Assembly: GCF_040215725.1 (NCBI RefSeq)
Contig: NZ_CP157967.1
Location: 3,132,501-3,196,500, forward strand
DNA from: Rhizobium sp. ZPR4
GTDB taxonomy: Bacteria > Pseudomonadota > Alphaproteobacteria > Rhizobiales > Rhizobiaceae
DNA length: 64,000 nt
Direction of reading: 5' to 3'
Below are positions 52,902-61,783 of this stretch, in pieces. The notes under the pieces were generated by a model. It searched no databases. It had not been told where the DNA came from and was given only the letters and a program-made list of their open reading frames with translations. The position numbers and the translations under genes are program-made. Within the stretch, counting starts at the first letter, position 1. Every line of letters starts with the position of its first letter.

Positions 52902-53156
52902 GCGGTGCGATCGGCGCGAATCACCGTCTGCCACCGCGTTCAGCGCCTGGCAGAAATGGCGGACTGGCAGGCTAGGCACGTCAAACCCGTTGAAAACTGC
53001 GACGCTGCCCTTAAGAATTGGGGATGAACCGCAGATAAGACCATGATCTTAAACAATCCTCCACAAATGCGTGGCAATGTTAACCATGTTTGATTTGCAA
53101 CTATCCAGGCTCCTATGCTCAGCAGGCAACAGGAGCGCCGAGGAGACGGATAGAAG

Positions 53157-54473
53157 ATGCTGCAACAGGTAAACGACACCGACGATGCGCTGATCGACCA
53201 ACTGCAACGTTCGGCGTTCGACTATTTCATGCTCCACACCAATCCGGAAAACGGGCTGGTGGCGGATACGTCCATCAAGACGAGCCACTGCAGCATCGCC
53301 GCGGTCGGCTTCGCGCTTTCGAGCTATCCGGTCGCCGTCGAGCGTGGATGGATCAGCCGCGCCGATGCGGCCAAACGGGTGCTGGCCGCTCTCGATTTCT
53401 TCGCCAACAGCGATCAGGGCACCGAGCGTGGCGCCACCGGCCATCGCGGCTTCTACTATCATTTCCTCTACATGGAGACGGGCAACCGCGCCTGGAACAG
53501 CGAGCTTTCGACCATCGATACCGGTCTTCTGCTGATCGGTGTACTGACGGCGGCCGCTTATTTTACCGGAAACAACCAGGTCGAGCGCGACCTTCGCAAG
53601 CAGGCGAAATTCCTTTACGAACGCTGCGACTGGCATTGGGCGCTGAACAAGGGCCAGACGATCAGCATGGGCTGGAAGCCGGCCAGCGGTTTCCTGCGCT
53701 GGCGCTATCAGGGCTATGACGAGGCGATTTTCCTCTATGTGCTGGCGCTCGGCTCGCCCACGCATCCCATTCCGCCATCGAGCTACGACGCCTTTGCGTC
53801 GACCTATACCTGGATGATGTTCAAGGACACGCCCTTCCTCTATGCAGGGCCGCTGTTCATCCACCTCTTCTCGCATGCCTGGATCGATTTTCGCGGCATC
53901 CGCGACAAGCATGTGGCCGACAAGGATACCGATTACTTCCGCAATACCCAGACGGCGATATCAGTGCAGCGCGATTATACCGATCGCAATCCCGGCCATT
54001 TCGCCGGCTATGCGAAGGACATATGGGGGCTTTCGGCCTGCGACGGTCCGAACCCCACAGGCACCAAGCATAGCCTGCGCTATGCGCCGAAAGTTTTCGG
54101 CTATGCCGCCCGCGGCGCCCCGCTCGGCCCGGATGATGGAACCATCGCGCCCTGGGGACCGCTGTCCTGCCTACCTTTCGACCGCCAGGCCGCACTCGAC
54201 GGCACGCGGGCGCTGCTTTCAACCTATCCCAACCTGCTGCTCGACGGCCGCTTCCCCGGCGGCTTCAATCCGAGTGTCAAGGGCGCCGGCCCGGAAGGCT
54301 GGGTGGACGACCGTTCGGTCGCGCTTGACCAGGGCCTGCTGGTCATGATGATCGAAAACGCCCGCACCGGCATGATCTGGAATCTGATGCGGCAATCGCC
54401 GATCCTCCGCACCGGCCTCGAACGCGCCGGCTTCACCGGCGGCTGGCTGAACGAAAAGCCTGCGGTCGCTTGA
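53157..54473 (+). CDS. Glycoamylase-domain protein (GH144-like beta-1,2-glucanase)
   Basis: A 438-residue (alpha/alpha)6-barrel-type protein of the 'glucoamylase' family PF10091. Features: FDYFMLHTNPENGLVADTS, SIAAVGFALSSYPVAVERGW, TIDTGLLLIGVLTAA and YDEAIFLYVLALGSPTHP, all diagnostic of this family. Characterised relatives (GH144) are endo-beta-1,2-glucanases, and the same domain ends the rhizobial cyclic beta-1,2-glucan synthase. No signal peptide is seen, so it may act in the cytoplasm on beta-1,2-glucan. It stands alone, between a tetR gene and a palindromic repeat. Confidence 0.85.
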   Translation: MLQQVNDTDDALIDQLQRSAFDYFMLHTNPENGLVADTSIKTSHCSIAAVGFALSSYPVAVERGWISRADAAKRVLAALDFFANSDQGTERGATGHRGFYYHFLYMETGNRAWNSELSTIDTGLLLIGVLTAAAYFTGNNQVERDLRKQAKFLYERCDWHWALNKGQTISMGWKPASGFLRWRYQGYDEAIFLYVLALGSPTHPIPPSSYDAFASTYTWMMFKDTPFLYAGPLFIHLFSHAWIDFRGIRDKHVADKDTDYFRNTQTAISVQRDYTDRNPGHFAGYAKDIWGLSACDGPNPTGTKHSLRYAPKVFGYAARGAPLGPDDGTIAPWGPLSCLPFDRQAALDGTRALLSTYPNLLLDGRFPGGFNPSVKGAGPEGWVDDRSVALDQGLLVMMIENARTGMIWNLMRQSPILRTGLERAGFTGGWLNEKPAVA

Positions 54474-54530
54474 TTTTTTGATCGTGGGTAGCCGTCAGGC
54501 ATTCTCGTTAACGTAGCGACTATCTGCCTG

Positions 54531-54670
54531 GCCCCTCACCCTAACCCTCTCCCCGTGAGCGGGGCGAGGGGACGAACGAGTCAAACCGCTACCCTCTTCG
54601 CCCATCGACACATTGCTTTGCGCGATAACTCCCTCGCCCCGCTCGCGGGGAGAGGGCTGGGGTGAGGGGC
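54531..54670. repeat. Rhizobial palindromic intergenic element (two-hairpin)
   Basis: Outer arms of 25 bp (54531-54555 and 54646-54670) match with two mismatches. Each end also folds into its own hairpin (GCGGGGCGAGGG at 54559-54570 and CCCTCGCCCCGC at 54631-54642). It lies between convergent genes and may help transcription termination. The hairpin at 59269-59320 shares the CCCTCTCCCCG core. Confidence 0.8.
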
Positions 54671-54725
54671 CGTGCACCGGATCACGACAAAGCCACACTC
54701 ACCCGTCCATCATCTTGAGCGACCT

Positions 54726-55715
54726 TCAAAGCTTCTCTATCGCCGCTATCACTTCATCCTCGACGGTGATCCCCTCCGCCAATGCAAGACGCCGCGAACT
54801 CTGACCGCGTCGGCCCGGCAGGCGGGCATTGGGATCGCGGGTGATCTCACCCGCCAGCAAAGCCAGCCGCTGCGCCGTATCGGCCGCGCTCGTGGCCGCC
54901 GGATTGATCGCGATGATCGTATGGCCGAGCGCGGGTGGCGCACCCTTGTCGTCGAAGAGCGAGGAGGCCTCGAAGGCATAATTGGCGCCGGTCAGGCCGG
55001 CCGCCAGAATTTCAACCATGAGAGCGAGTGCCGCCCCCTTGGCATCGCCGGCTGGAACCATTGTGCCGGCAAGCGCCTCTTCGGCGTCGGTGGTCGGCTT
55101 TCCCCCGCGATCGAAAGCCCAGTCGGCGGGGATCGAGGCGCCCTGCTGCCGCGCGGCCATCACCTTGCCGCGCGCCACCTTCGACAGCGCCAGATCGATC
55201 ACGATCGGATCGTCCCCCGGAAGCGGTGCGGCAAAGGCGATCGGGTTGGTGCCGAAGACCGGCGTCTTGCCGCCCCAGGGTGCCATGGATGCCGGCGCAT
55301 TGGCGACCATCAGCGCCACCAGTCCCTGATCGGCAAACCGCTCCACTGTCAGGCCCATGACGCCGGCATGGTGCGATCGGCTGATGGCGGCAAGCGCAAT
55401 CCCCTGCTCGCGGGCAATCGTGGGAAGCTCGGCAACGGCAAGATCGAGCGCGGGATAGGCGTAGCCATTGCCGGCATCGATGCGCAGCACAGCTGGAAAG
55501 GGTCGGCTCATCTGTGGCGTGGCAAAACCATCGGTCTTGCCGACCCTGGCCTGGCCAGCATAGGCAGGGACGCGGCGCAGACCATGGCCACCCTGCCCGG
55601 CAGCCTCCGCCGCGACGAGCGCGACAGCCACGGCACGAGCGTTCTCAACGCTCACCTTGTTTCGCTGCAACGCCCCCACAACAAGCGTTTCGGCTTCGGC
55701 GAGCGACAGATGCAT
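54726..55715 (-). CDS. Malate/L-lactate dehydrogenase family oxidoreductase (possible Delta1-piperideine-2-carboxylate reductase)
   Basis: A 329-residue NAD(P)-dependent oxidoreductase of the LDH2/MDH2 fold. Marks: GHGLRRVPAYAGQ near the N-terminus, SRSHHAGVMG active region, GTNPIAFAAPLPG and DLALSKVARGKV. Family members include DpkA, which reduces piperideine-2-carboxylate to L-pipecolate. The neighbouring amaB- and amaA-like genes make that function the most likely one here. Start ATG 55715 is preferred over the longer frame to 55787. Confidence 0.82.
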   Translation of the reverse strand: MHLSLAEAETLVVGALQRNKVSVENARAVAVALVAAEAAGQGGHGLRRVPAYAGQARVGKTDGFATPQMSRPFPAVLRIDAGNGYAYPALDLAVAELPTIAREQGIALAAISRSHHAGVMGLTVERFADQGLVALMVANAPASMAPWGGKTPVFGTNPIAFAAPLPGDDPIVIDLALSKVARGKVMAARQQGASIPADWAFDRGGKPTTDAEEALAGTMVPAGDAKGAALALMVEILAAGLTGANYAFEASSLFDDKGAPPALGHTIIAINPAATSAADTAQRLALLAGEITRDPNARLPGRRGQSSRRLALAEGITVEDEVIAAIEKL

Positions 55716-55812
55716 GACAGGAGACCTTGAAAAATGAGGCGGATAAAGACTTTCTACGCCCTCATCCGCCCCATCGCAATGCAGCAAAAACTCTGTCTCA
55801 TTGTTCCTTTAC

Positions 55813-55855
55813 GCATCCCGGGCGGAAAACCGCTGCGCACTTTTCCTGGAAATGC
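55813..55855. repeat. Dispersed intergenic palindrome, copy A
   Basis: Closely similar to 57450-57493, sharing GGCGGAAAA/CGGAAAA and CTGCGCACTTTTCCTGGAA. Its ends (GCATCCC / GGAAATGC) are partly complementary. Located at the 3' end of the aldehyde dehydrogenase gene. Confidence 0.65.
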
Positions 55856-55860
55856 TCCTG

Positions 55861-57396
55861 CTATGCGACGTCGAACTTGACGCCCTGGGCCAGAGGCAGC
55901 GTACGGCCGTAATTGATCGTATTGGTCGCCCGACGCATATAGGCCTTCCAGGCATCGGAGCCGGACTCGCGCCCGCCACCCGTTTCCTTCTCGCCGCCGA
56001 ATGCGCCGCCGATCTCGGCGCCGGAGGGACCGAGATTGACATTGGCGATACCGCAATCCGAACCGCGCGCCGACACGAAAGTCTCCGCTTCCCGCATGTC
56101 GTTAGTAAAGATCGACGACGACAGGCCCTGCGGCACGGCGTTATGCAGCGCCAAAACCTTGTCGAAATCGCTGTACTTCATGACATAGAGGATCGGCGCG
56201 AAGGTTTCCTGCTCGACCGGGCCGGTCTGTTCGGGCATTTCGACCAGAGCCGGACGGACGTAAAAGGCGTCGGCAGAAGCGTTTTCGACACGCTCGCCGC
56301 CAGTCACCGTGCCGCCGGCCGCCCTCGCTGCGGCAAGTGCCGACTGCATGCGGTCGAAGGCCTGCTTGTCGATCAGCGGGCCGACGAGGGTTCCTGCTTC
56401 AAGCGGGTTGCCGATCGTCACCGAACCATAGGCCTTCTGCAGGCGCGGAACGAGCTGATCGTAGACGCTGTCATGGACGAAGAGACGACGCAGCGTCGTG
56501 CAGCGCTGGCCGGCCGTGCCCATCGCGGAGAAGGCAACGCCGCGGAGCGTCAGGTCGAGATCGGCCGTCGGGCAGACGATCGCGGCGTTATTGCCGCCAA
56601 GCTCGAGGATGGCACGGGCGAACCGACCGGCAAGACGCGGGCCGACCGCGCGGCCCATGGCCGTCGAGCCGGTCGCCGAGACCAGCGGCACTTGGCGATG
56701 ATCGACCAGCAGCTCGCCGAGATCACGGCTACCGATCAACAGCGTCGAGAGATTGGCTGGCGCCTCGCCGCCCATGGCGACGTAGCGCTTCAGCGCCCTT
56801 TCGAACAGGGCCTGCACGGCAAGCGCCGTCAACGGCGTCTTTTCCGATGGCTTCCAGATGGTGGAATTGCCGCAGACGATGGCAAGCGCCGCATTCCACG
56901 ACCAGACGGCAACCGGGAAATTGAAGGCGGAGATGATGCCGATCGCCCCAAGCGGATGCCAGCTTTCCATCATCCGATGCTCGGAGCGTTCGGTCGCGAT
57001 TGTCAGGCCGTAAAGCTGGCGCGAGAGGCCAACGGCAAAATCGCAGATATCGATCATCTCCTGCACCTCGCCGAGACCTTCGGAGGTGATCTTGCCGACT
57101 TCGACGGAAACGAGACGGCCGAGAGCCGCCTTGCCGGCTCGCAGCTCCTCGCCAAGCAGGCGGATCAGCTCGCCGCGCTTCGGCGCCGGCACATTGCGCC
57201 AGGATAGAAACGCCTCATGCGCCGCCGCGATCGCACCCTTCGCCTCGTCAGCCGAATGCTCCCTGAGCCGGCCGATCTCGGCGCCGGTGACCGGAGAGGT
57301 AACGGCCAGTGTTCCGCCGGTATAGCGATCAGCCGATACGCCAAGCTCCGTCAATATTGCCTTGGTTTCGGCAGCAAGATCTGATGTCGCGGTCAT
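55861..57396 (-). CDS. amaB: Aldehyde dehydrogenase, ALDH7 type (L-alpha-aminoadipate-semialdehyde dehydrogenase)
   Basis: A 511-residue NAD-dependent dehydrogenase closest to the antiquitin/ALDH7 group. The catalytic glutamate is E265 (LELGGNN), the nucleophile C299 (GTAGQRCTTLRR), with AFNFPVAVW (about 158-166) as the oxyanion asparagine region. ALDH7 enzymes oxidise aminoadipate semialdehyde in lysine/pipecolate breakdown. ATG 57396 follows GAGGAAACAAG; the open frame upstream is not protein-like and includes a repeat. It lies with an AmaA-like oxidase and a DpkA-like reductase, a consistent pathway set. Confidence 0.88.
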   Translation of the reverse strand: MTATSDLAAETKAILTELGVSADRYTGGTLAVTSPVTGAEIGRLREHSADEAKGAIAAAHEAFLSWRNVPAPKRGELIRLLGEELRAGKAALGRLVSVEVGKITSEGLGEVQEMIDICDFAVGLSRQLYGLTIATERSEHRMMESWHPLGAIGIISAFNFPVAVWSWNAALAIVCGNSTIWKPSEKTPLTALAVQALFERALKRYVAMGGEAPANLSTLLIGSRDLGELLVDHRQVPLVSATGSTAMGRAVGPRLAGRFARAILELGGNNAAIVCPTADLDLTLRGVAFSAMGTAGQRCTTLRRLFVHDSVYDQLVPRLQKAYGSVTIGNPLEAGTLVGPLIDKQAFDRMQSALAAARAAGGTVTGGERVENASADAFYVRPALVEMPEQTGPVEQETFAPILYVMKYSDFDKVLALHNAVPQGLSSSIFTNDMREAETFVSARGSDCGIANVNLGPSGAEIGGAFGGEKETGGGRESGSDAWKAYMRRATNTINYGRTLPLAQGVKFDVA

Positions 57397-57449
57397 CTTG
57401 TTTCCTCTTCCCGTAATGGTGGTTCGTTGATTGCTCTGTCTATTGTCTC

Positions 57450-57493
57450 GCAATTCCGGACGGAAAACTGCTGCGCACTTTTCCTGGAATTGC
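57450..57493. repeat. Dispersed intergenic palindrome, copy B
   Basis: GCAATTCC (57450-57457) and GGAATTGC (57486-57493) form perfect outer arms, with GGAAAA/TTTTCC inside. Located between the amaA- and amaB-like genes, overlapping the last bases before the amaA stop. Same family as 55813-55855. Confidence 0.75.
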
Positions 57494-57494
57494 T

Positions 57495-58778
57495 TCAGAC
57501 CCGGGCACCGACGAAATGCGCAGCCTGGGCGCCCGCCTCGTACCACATTTCCTTTGCTGCCCTGAAGCTCGGCTCGACGATGTCGGTCACCGGCAGCGGC
57601 AGATCGGCCTCGGAAATCTGCCCGAGAATATGGCCGGCAAGCACCTTGCCGAACACGGTGCCCGGCGCAATGCCGCGACCGTTATAGCCGGAGAAACCGA
57701 CGACATTCTGGGCGAGCTTGTGGAAGCGCGGCAGGGCATTGTCGGTCATGCCGATCTTGCCGTACCATTCGCATTCGAAGGGGATGTCGCCAAGCTGCGG
57801 AAAGAGCTTCTTGATCGACCGCCGCGCCCAGCTCTTGTGGATGGCAAGGCCCGTATTGCGCAGAGCGCCGACGCTGCCGAAGACCAACCGGCCCGCTTGA
57901 TCCATGCGGAAGGACGAGAGCACTTCCTTGGTATCCCAAGCGCCCTCACGCCCCGGCAGCACGGATTTGCGCAGGTTGTCGCCGAGCGGCACAGTGGCGA
58001 AATTAAAATAGGGCAGATGTACCTGCTCATTCCTGATCGCCTCCCAGGGACCGGTGCTGTAGGCATCCGTGGCCACCACGATCCAGTCGGCATTGACCTT
58101 GCCACCGCCGGTCGAAACCACCCATTTCGCGCCGCTTCTTTCCGTAGAGATCACGTGGCTGCCGGTATGGATTGTAACGCCTGCCTTCACCACGGCATGG
58201 GCAAGGCCGCGGGCATAGGCAAGCGGCTGCAGCGTGCCAGCACGCATGTCGAGCAGTGCCCCCGCATAAGCCGAGCTGCCGATGCGACGTTCCGTCTCCC
58301 GCGCGTCGAGCACTGTGACCGGCGCGCCGCGCTTGCTCCACTGGCGGGCACGCTCCTCGATTTCCTTCAATCCCTCCGGCCCGACGGCGCAATGCAGCGT
58401 ACCGTTGCGCTCGAGCTCGCAGGCGATGCCGTGCTTGTCGATCAGCTCCATGACCAGCTTCGGCCCGTTGCCGAGCAGCTCGAGCAGGCGCTCCCCATGA
58501 ACGGAGCCGAGTTCGCCGGGAAGATCGTCCGGCATCACCCACATGCCGGCATTGATGAGGCCGACATTGCGCCCGGCACCGCCAAAGCCGATTTCATTGG
58601 CCTCCAGCAACACGACATTCGTGCCGGCTTCCGCCAGATGCAGCGCCGTCGAAAGACCGGTATAGCCACCACCGACCACCACGACATCGGCAGATATCTC
58701 GCCAGAAAGCGGCTTCGTTGCCGGCGGCAAGGGGGCGGTCTTTTCCCAGAGACCATGGGAGCGTGGGTCATTCAGCAT
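57495..58778 (-). CDS. amaA: FAD-dependent oxidoreductase, DAO family (L-pipecolate oxidase-like)
   Basis: A 427-residue flavoprotein. The FAD-binding Rossmann motif is VVVGGGYTGLSTALHLAE (33-50), followed by LEANEIGFGGAGRNVG; the C-terminal GYNGRGIAPGTVFGKVLA is the second flavin contact. DAO-family members include D-amino-acid, sarcosine and pipecolate oxidases. Beside an ALDH7 gene it fits AmaA, which converts L-pipecolate to piperideine-6-carboxylate, the precursor of aminoadipate semialdehyde. A gamma-glutamylputrescine oxidase-like function (PuuB) is the alternative. Confidence 0.83.
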   Translation of the reverse strand: MLNDPRSHGLWEKTAPLPPATKPLSGEISADVVVVGGGYTGLSTALHLAEAGTNVVLLEANEIGFGGAGRNVGLINAGMWVMPDDLPGELGSVHGERLLELLGNGPKLVMELIDKHGIACELERNGTLHCAVGPEGLKEIEERARQWSKRGAPVTVLDARETERRIGSSAYAGALLDMRAGTLQPLAYARGLAHAVVKAGVTIHTGSHVISTERSGAKWVVSTGGGKVNADWIVVATDAYSTGPWEAIRNEQVHLPYFNFATVPLGDNLRKSVLPGREGAWDTKEVLSSFRMDQAGRLVFGSVGALRNTGLAIHKSWARRSIKKLFPQLGDIPFECEWYGKIGMTDNALPRFHKLAQNVVGFSGYNGRGIAPGTVFGKVLAGHILGQISEADLPLPVTDIVEPSFRAAKEMWYEAGAQAAHFVGARV

Positions 58779-58986
58779 GAAATCGGTCCAATCGACAGAG
58801 ATAATCGCGCCAATCTAGCGCTGTGCGCGAAGTTGCGGAAGCGGCAAGAGCGACATCCGATGGACATAGCATGATGCCGAAAAATCATCCGCTCTGGAGA
58901 AAAACTTGCATGGCGACGGCGCTTTCGACCATTATAGAGAAAAAGCCGATCGCCATCGCGGTCGCAGGCAAAAGCAGGACACCCTC

Positions 58987-59223
58987 ATGAAGCCCATTTT
59001 CGTTCAGCTCCAATGCTCCCCCGGCAAGACCTACGAGGTCGCCGATGCGATCTACCAGACGGAGCTGGTGTCGGAGCTGTATTCCACCAGCGGCGACTAC
59101 GATCTGCTGATGAAGGTCTACATCGCCGAGGAGCAGGATATCGGCAAGTTCATCAACGACCACATCGCCAATATCCCGGGTATCATCCGCTCGCTGACGA
59201 CGCTGACCTTCCGAGCGTTTTAA
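58987..59223 (+). CDS. Stand-alone Lrp/AsnC ligand-binding (RAM) domain protein
   Basis: A 78-residue protein consisting only of the RAM domain: MKPIFVQLQCSPGKTYEVAD, then SGDYDLLMKVYIAEEQDIGKFI and the final RSLTTLTFRAF. The DNA-binding part of Lrp is missing. Such proteins bind amino acids and may modulate full-length Lrp proteins through mixed oligomers. Divergent from amaA, which suggests a role in sensing lysine or pipecolate; inference. ATG 58987 follows AGGAC. Confidence 0.88.
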   Translation: MKPIFVQLQCSPGKTYEVADAIYQTELVSELYSTSGDYDLLMKVYIAEEQDIGKFINDHIANIPGIIRSLTTLTFRAF

Positions 59224-59565
59224 GAGGTCCGGACCTCGGGTCTGAACACACCATCTCATTCGAAATTGCCCTAACCCCAACCCTCTCCCCGTTTTGACGG
59301 GGAGAGGGTTGGGGTTAGGGGCCAGGCACAAAAGTGACGGCCAGACAAAACCGCCCGGCATCAACCATACTCGCACGGCAAGCCCAATTCTCCCGGTGAA
59401 ACGCCCCTACATTAACCCTCTTGCCCGAAACCGCTTGGCTTTCAGCCCACGATTAAATCCTTTTTAACCGACCCAGTGATCTGCTTTGCCGACTGATCAA
59501 CGGGCGGCGCGCTGCAGCGCCGGATTGCCGACGCGCGGTGCGGCATAGGGATCGAAGGTGGATCG
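59224..59565. other. 342-bp intergenic region with palindrome
   Basis: Holds the perfect palindrome at 59269-59320 and probably the promoter for the GT4 gene. Nothing else is recognised. Confidence 0.5.
59269..59320. repeat. Perfect 23-bp inverted repeat (rhizobial palindrome)
   Basis: Arms 59269-59291 and 59298-59320 match without error around a TTTTGA loop. The core CCCTCTCCCCG / CGGGGAGAGGG is shared with 54531-54670. It lies downstream of the RAM-domain gene and could terminate or stabilise its transcript. Confidence 0.85.
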
Positions 59566-60768
59566 ATGACATCGGCTGTTGCGGATAATCAGGCAAACAA
59601 GCAGACCGGGCCGCTGATCGTGCATGTCGTGCGCCAGTTCCTGCCGAACAAGGGCGGCTTGGAAGACGTCGTTGCCAATCTCTGCCGTCAGCTGGTCGCC
59701 CGCGGCTATCGCGTGCGTGTCGTCACTTGCAACAGCCTGTTTTCCGATCCAGGTCGCGAACTCGCGGAGCACGAAACCATCGACGGCATCGAGATCGTGC
59801 GCATTCCCTGGTCCGGCTCCAGCCGCTATCCGCTGGCACCAAAAGTCTTCCGCCATCTGGCCGATGCCGACCTCGTTCATGTCCACGCCGTCGATTTCTT
59901 CTTCGATGCGCTGGCCTGGGGCAAGCTGATGCACGGGCGGCCGATGGTCGCCACCACCCATGGCGGCTTCTTCCACACGCAGAAATATGCCGCCATCAAG
60001 AAGGTCTGGTTCAACACGGCAACGCGGCTTTCCGCACTCGGCTATGCCTCTCTCATCTGTTGCAGCCAGTCCGACGCGCGGCTCTTTGGGCAGATTGCCG
60101 AAAGCCGCGTCCATCTGATCGAAAACGGCGCTGACGTCGGCAAGTTTTCCAATTGCGCGGCCTTGGAAGCCCGCCGCCGCGTCGTCACCATCGGCCGCTT
60201 CTCGGTCAACAAACGGCTCGACCATCTGCTCGATGCCATGAAAGTGCTGGCGGCCCGCCATGCCGACTGGCATCTCGACATTATCGGTGCCGCATCGGAT
60301 CTCGACCGGCCGATGCTGGAAAAGGAAATCGCGGCGCGCGGCCTGGAGCACAATGTTGCGCTGCATGTGTCGATCGACGATGGCTCGATCCGCAACATCA
60401 TCGCCCGCGCCTCGCTCTTCGCCTCGGCCTCGGAATATGAAGGCTTCGGCCTGGTGGCGATCGAAGCCATGAGTGCCGGCCTGCTGCCGGTGCTGAACGC
60501 CAACGAAGCCTATAAGGCGATGGCTGAAACCCATCCTGCCCTGATGCTTTCGGATTTTTCCGATCCGGAAGCCGCCGCCGATACGCTAACCGCAGCCTTC
60601 GAGCGCCTTCTTGCCGACGACATGAGCCTGCGGCAGGAACTGCTGCGCGATGCCCGCGCCTATGCCTGGGACGAAGTGGCCCAGCGCTACATGGAAGTCT
60701 ATGCCGAGACGCTGACGCCGAAGGGCAAGTCGCCTCAGCTTCTGCGCCAGCGCGGCCAGGTGGCATAG
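59566..60768 (+). CDS. Glycosyltransferase family 4
   Basis: A 400-residue GT-B glycosyltransferase. N-terminal acceptor domain begins IVHVVRQFLPNKGGLEDVVANL; the C-terminal donor motif is SASEYEGFGLVAIEAMSAG with the paired glutamates. Other marks are VTIGRFSVNKRLDHLLDA and LIENGADVGKF. It retains the nucleotide-sugar configuration to build surface polysaccharide. It starts a polysaccharide locus with a GT2 (convergent) and a flippase. Its last 34 bp overlap the GT2 gene end. Confidence 0.92.
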   Translation: MTSAVADNQANKQTGPLIVHVVRQFLPNKGGLEDVVANLCRQLVARGYRVRVVTCNSLFSDPGRELAEHETIDGIEIVRIPWSGSSRYPLAPKVFRHLADADLVHVHAVDFFFDALAWGKLMHGRPMVATTHGGFFHTQKYAAIKKVWFNTATRLSALGYASLICCSQSDARLFGQIAESRVHLIENGADVGKFSNCAALEARRRVVTIGRFSVNKRLDHLLDAMKVLAARHADWHLDIIGAASDLDRPMLEKEIAARGLEHNVALHVSIDDGSIRNIIARASLFASASEYEGFGLVAIEAMSAGLLPVLNANEAYKAMAETHPALMLSDFSDPEAAADTLTAAFERLLADDMSLRQELLRDARAYAWDEVAQRYMEVYAETLTPKGKSPQLLRQRGQVA

Positions 60769-61589
60769 CCTTCCAGAATACCTATCAGCCAAGCGCGCTT
60801 GTAGCGGGCCGCATCGAGGTTGAAACGCGCCAGCGCCGCAAGCCAGCCAGCGACGGGGCGAAACAGCCGGTAACCGACATAATACAAGGGAAACGCCTGC
60901 TTGCGCATCAGCGCGCCGAAGCCGCGTCCATATTTGCGCGCCCGCTCCACCTGCCGCGGCCCGTATTCGCTGGTGACCTGATCGTGATGGACGGTGAGCT
61001 CGGGAAAGAACATCGCTCGACGGTCGGCCGCAAGCGCCCGCAGCAGGAAATCCGCCTCTTCGCCGCTCTGGAACGGCGACTCCGACCCGACGCCGAGATC
61101 CTCGTCAAAGCCACCGATATCGGCCAAAGCCGCGCGGCGCACGAAGATGCCATTCGAGTTGCCGCACTTCAGATAGTTCCAGCGTGTCAGCGCAAGCCGC
61201 GCCTCGCCCGTCGGGCTCACGGAAGCGAGACCTTCGGCATCGAGCGTGCGGCCGGTGACAATCGCCAGCTCCGGATGGGCTGAAAACAGTGTTGCCGCCG
61301 TCGAAAGCGTATCGGCCTCGTACCAGCAGTCGTCGTCGGGAAAGCAGACATAATCGCCTTCGGCAACCGCCATGCCGTTGTTGCGTGCCCGCGAAAGCCC
61401 CTTCGGCGAGCGGATGTGGCGAATGAGGAAGGACGAGGAAAAGCTGTCGATCAGCGCGCGCAGGCGGTCGTCGACGTTCTGATCGACGACGATCACTTCG
61501 AAATCCCGGTGACGTTGCCCGGCCAGCGAACGGAAAAGCCGCTCCAGCTGGTCGAACCGATCGACGGTGCAGACGATGAGGCTGAACAC
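60735..61589 (-). CDS. Glycosyltransferase family 2
   Basis: A 284-residue GT-A glycosyltransferase. The nucleotide-binding strand VFSLIVCTVDRFDQLERLFRSL, then VIVVDQN, the catalytic DDD in YVCFPDDDCWYE and a GEEADFLLRA acidic motif are all present. It adds a sugar during exopolysaccharide or lipopolysaccharide assembly. GTG 61589 with GGAGGG upstream is preferred over TTG 61622. Confidence 0.9.
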   Translation of the reverse strand: MFSLIVCTVDRFDQLERLFRSLAGQRHRDFEVIVVDQNVDDRLRALIDSFSSSFLIRHIRSPKGLSRARNNGMAVAEGDYVCFPDDDCWYEADTLSTAATLFSAHPELAIVTGRTLDAEGLASVSPTGEARLALTRWNYLKCGNSNGIFVRRAALADIGGFDEDLGVGSESPFQSGEEADFLLRALAADRRAMFFPELTVHHDQVTSEYGPRQVERARKYGRGFGALMRKQAFPLYYVGYRLFRPVAGWLAALARFNLDAARYKRAWLIGILEGYATWPRWRRS

Positions 61590-61783
61590 TAAAACCCTCC
61601 GCACAAGCCCCGAGGCAGCCAATATCAGAGAGAAAGAATATTAGCCGAAGTAAAAAATGAACTTAGCGCAGCATTAAACCCTAAATATTAAGGCATATGA
61701 AATAGAGCTGACGCTATCCCCACGAAGAGCCGGACATGTGCAAGTGCAATAGGTTCCGGCAATTTGAGGAACGGTCAGTCTTC

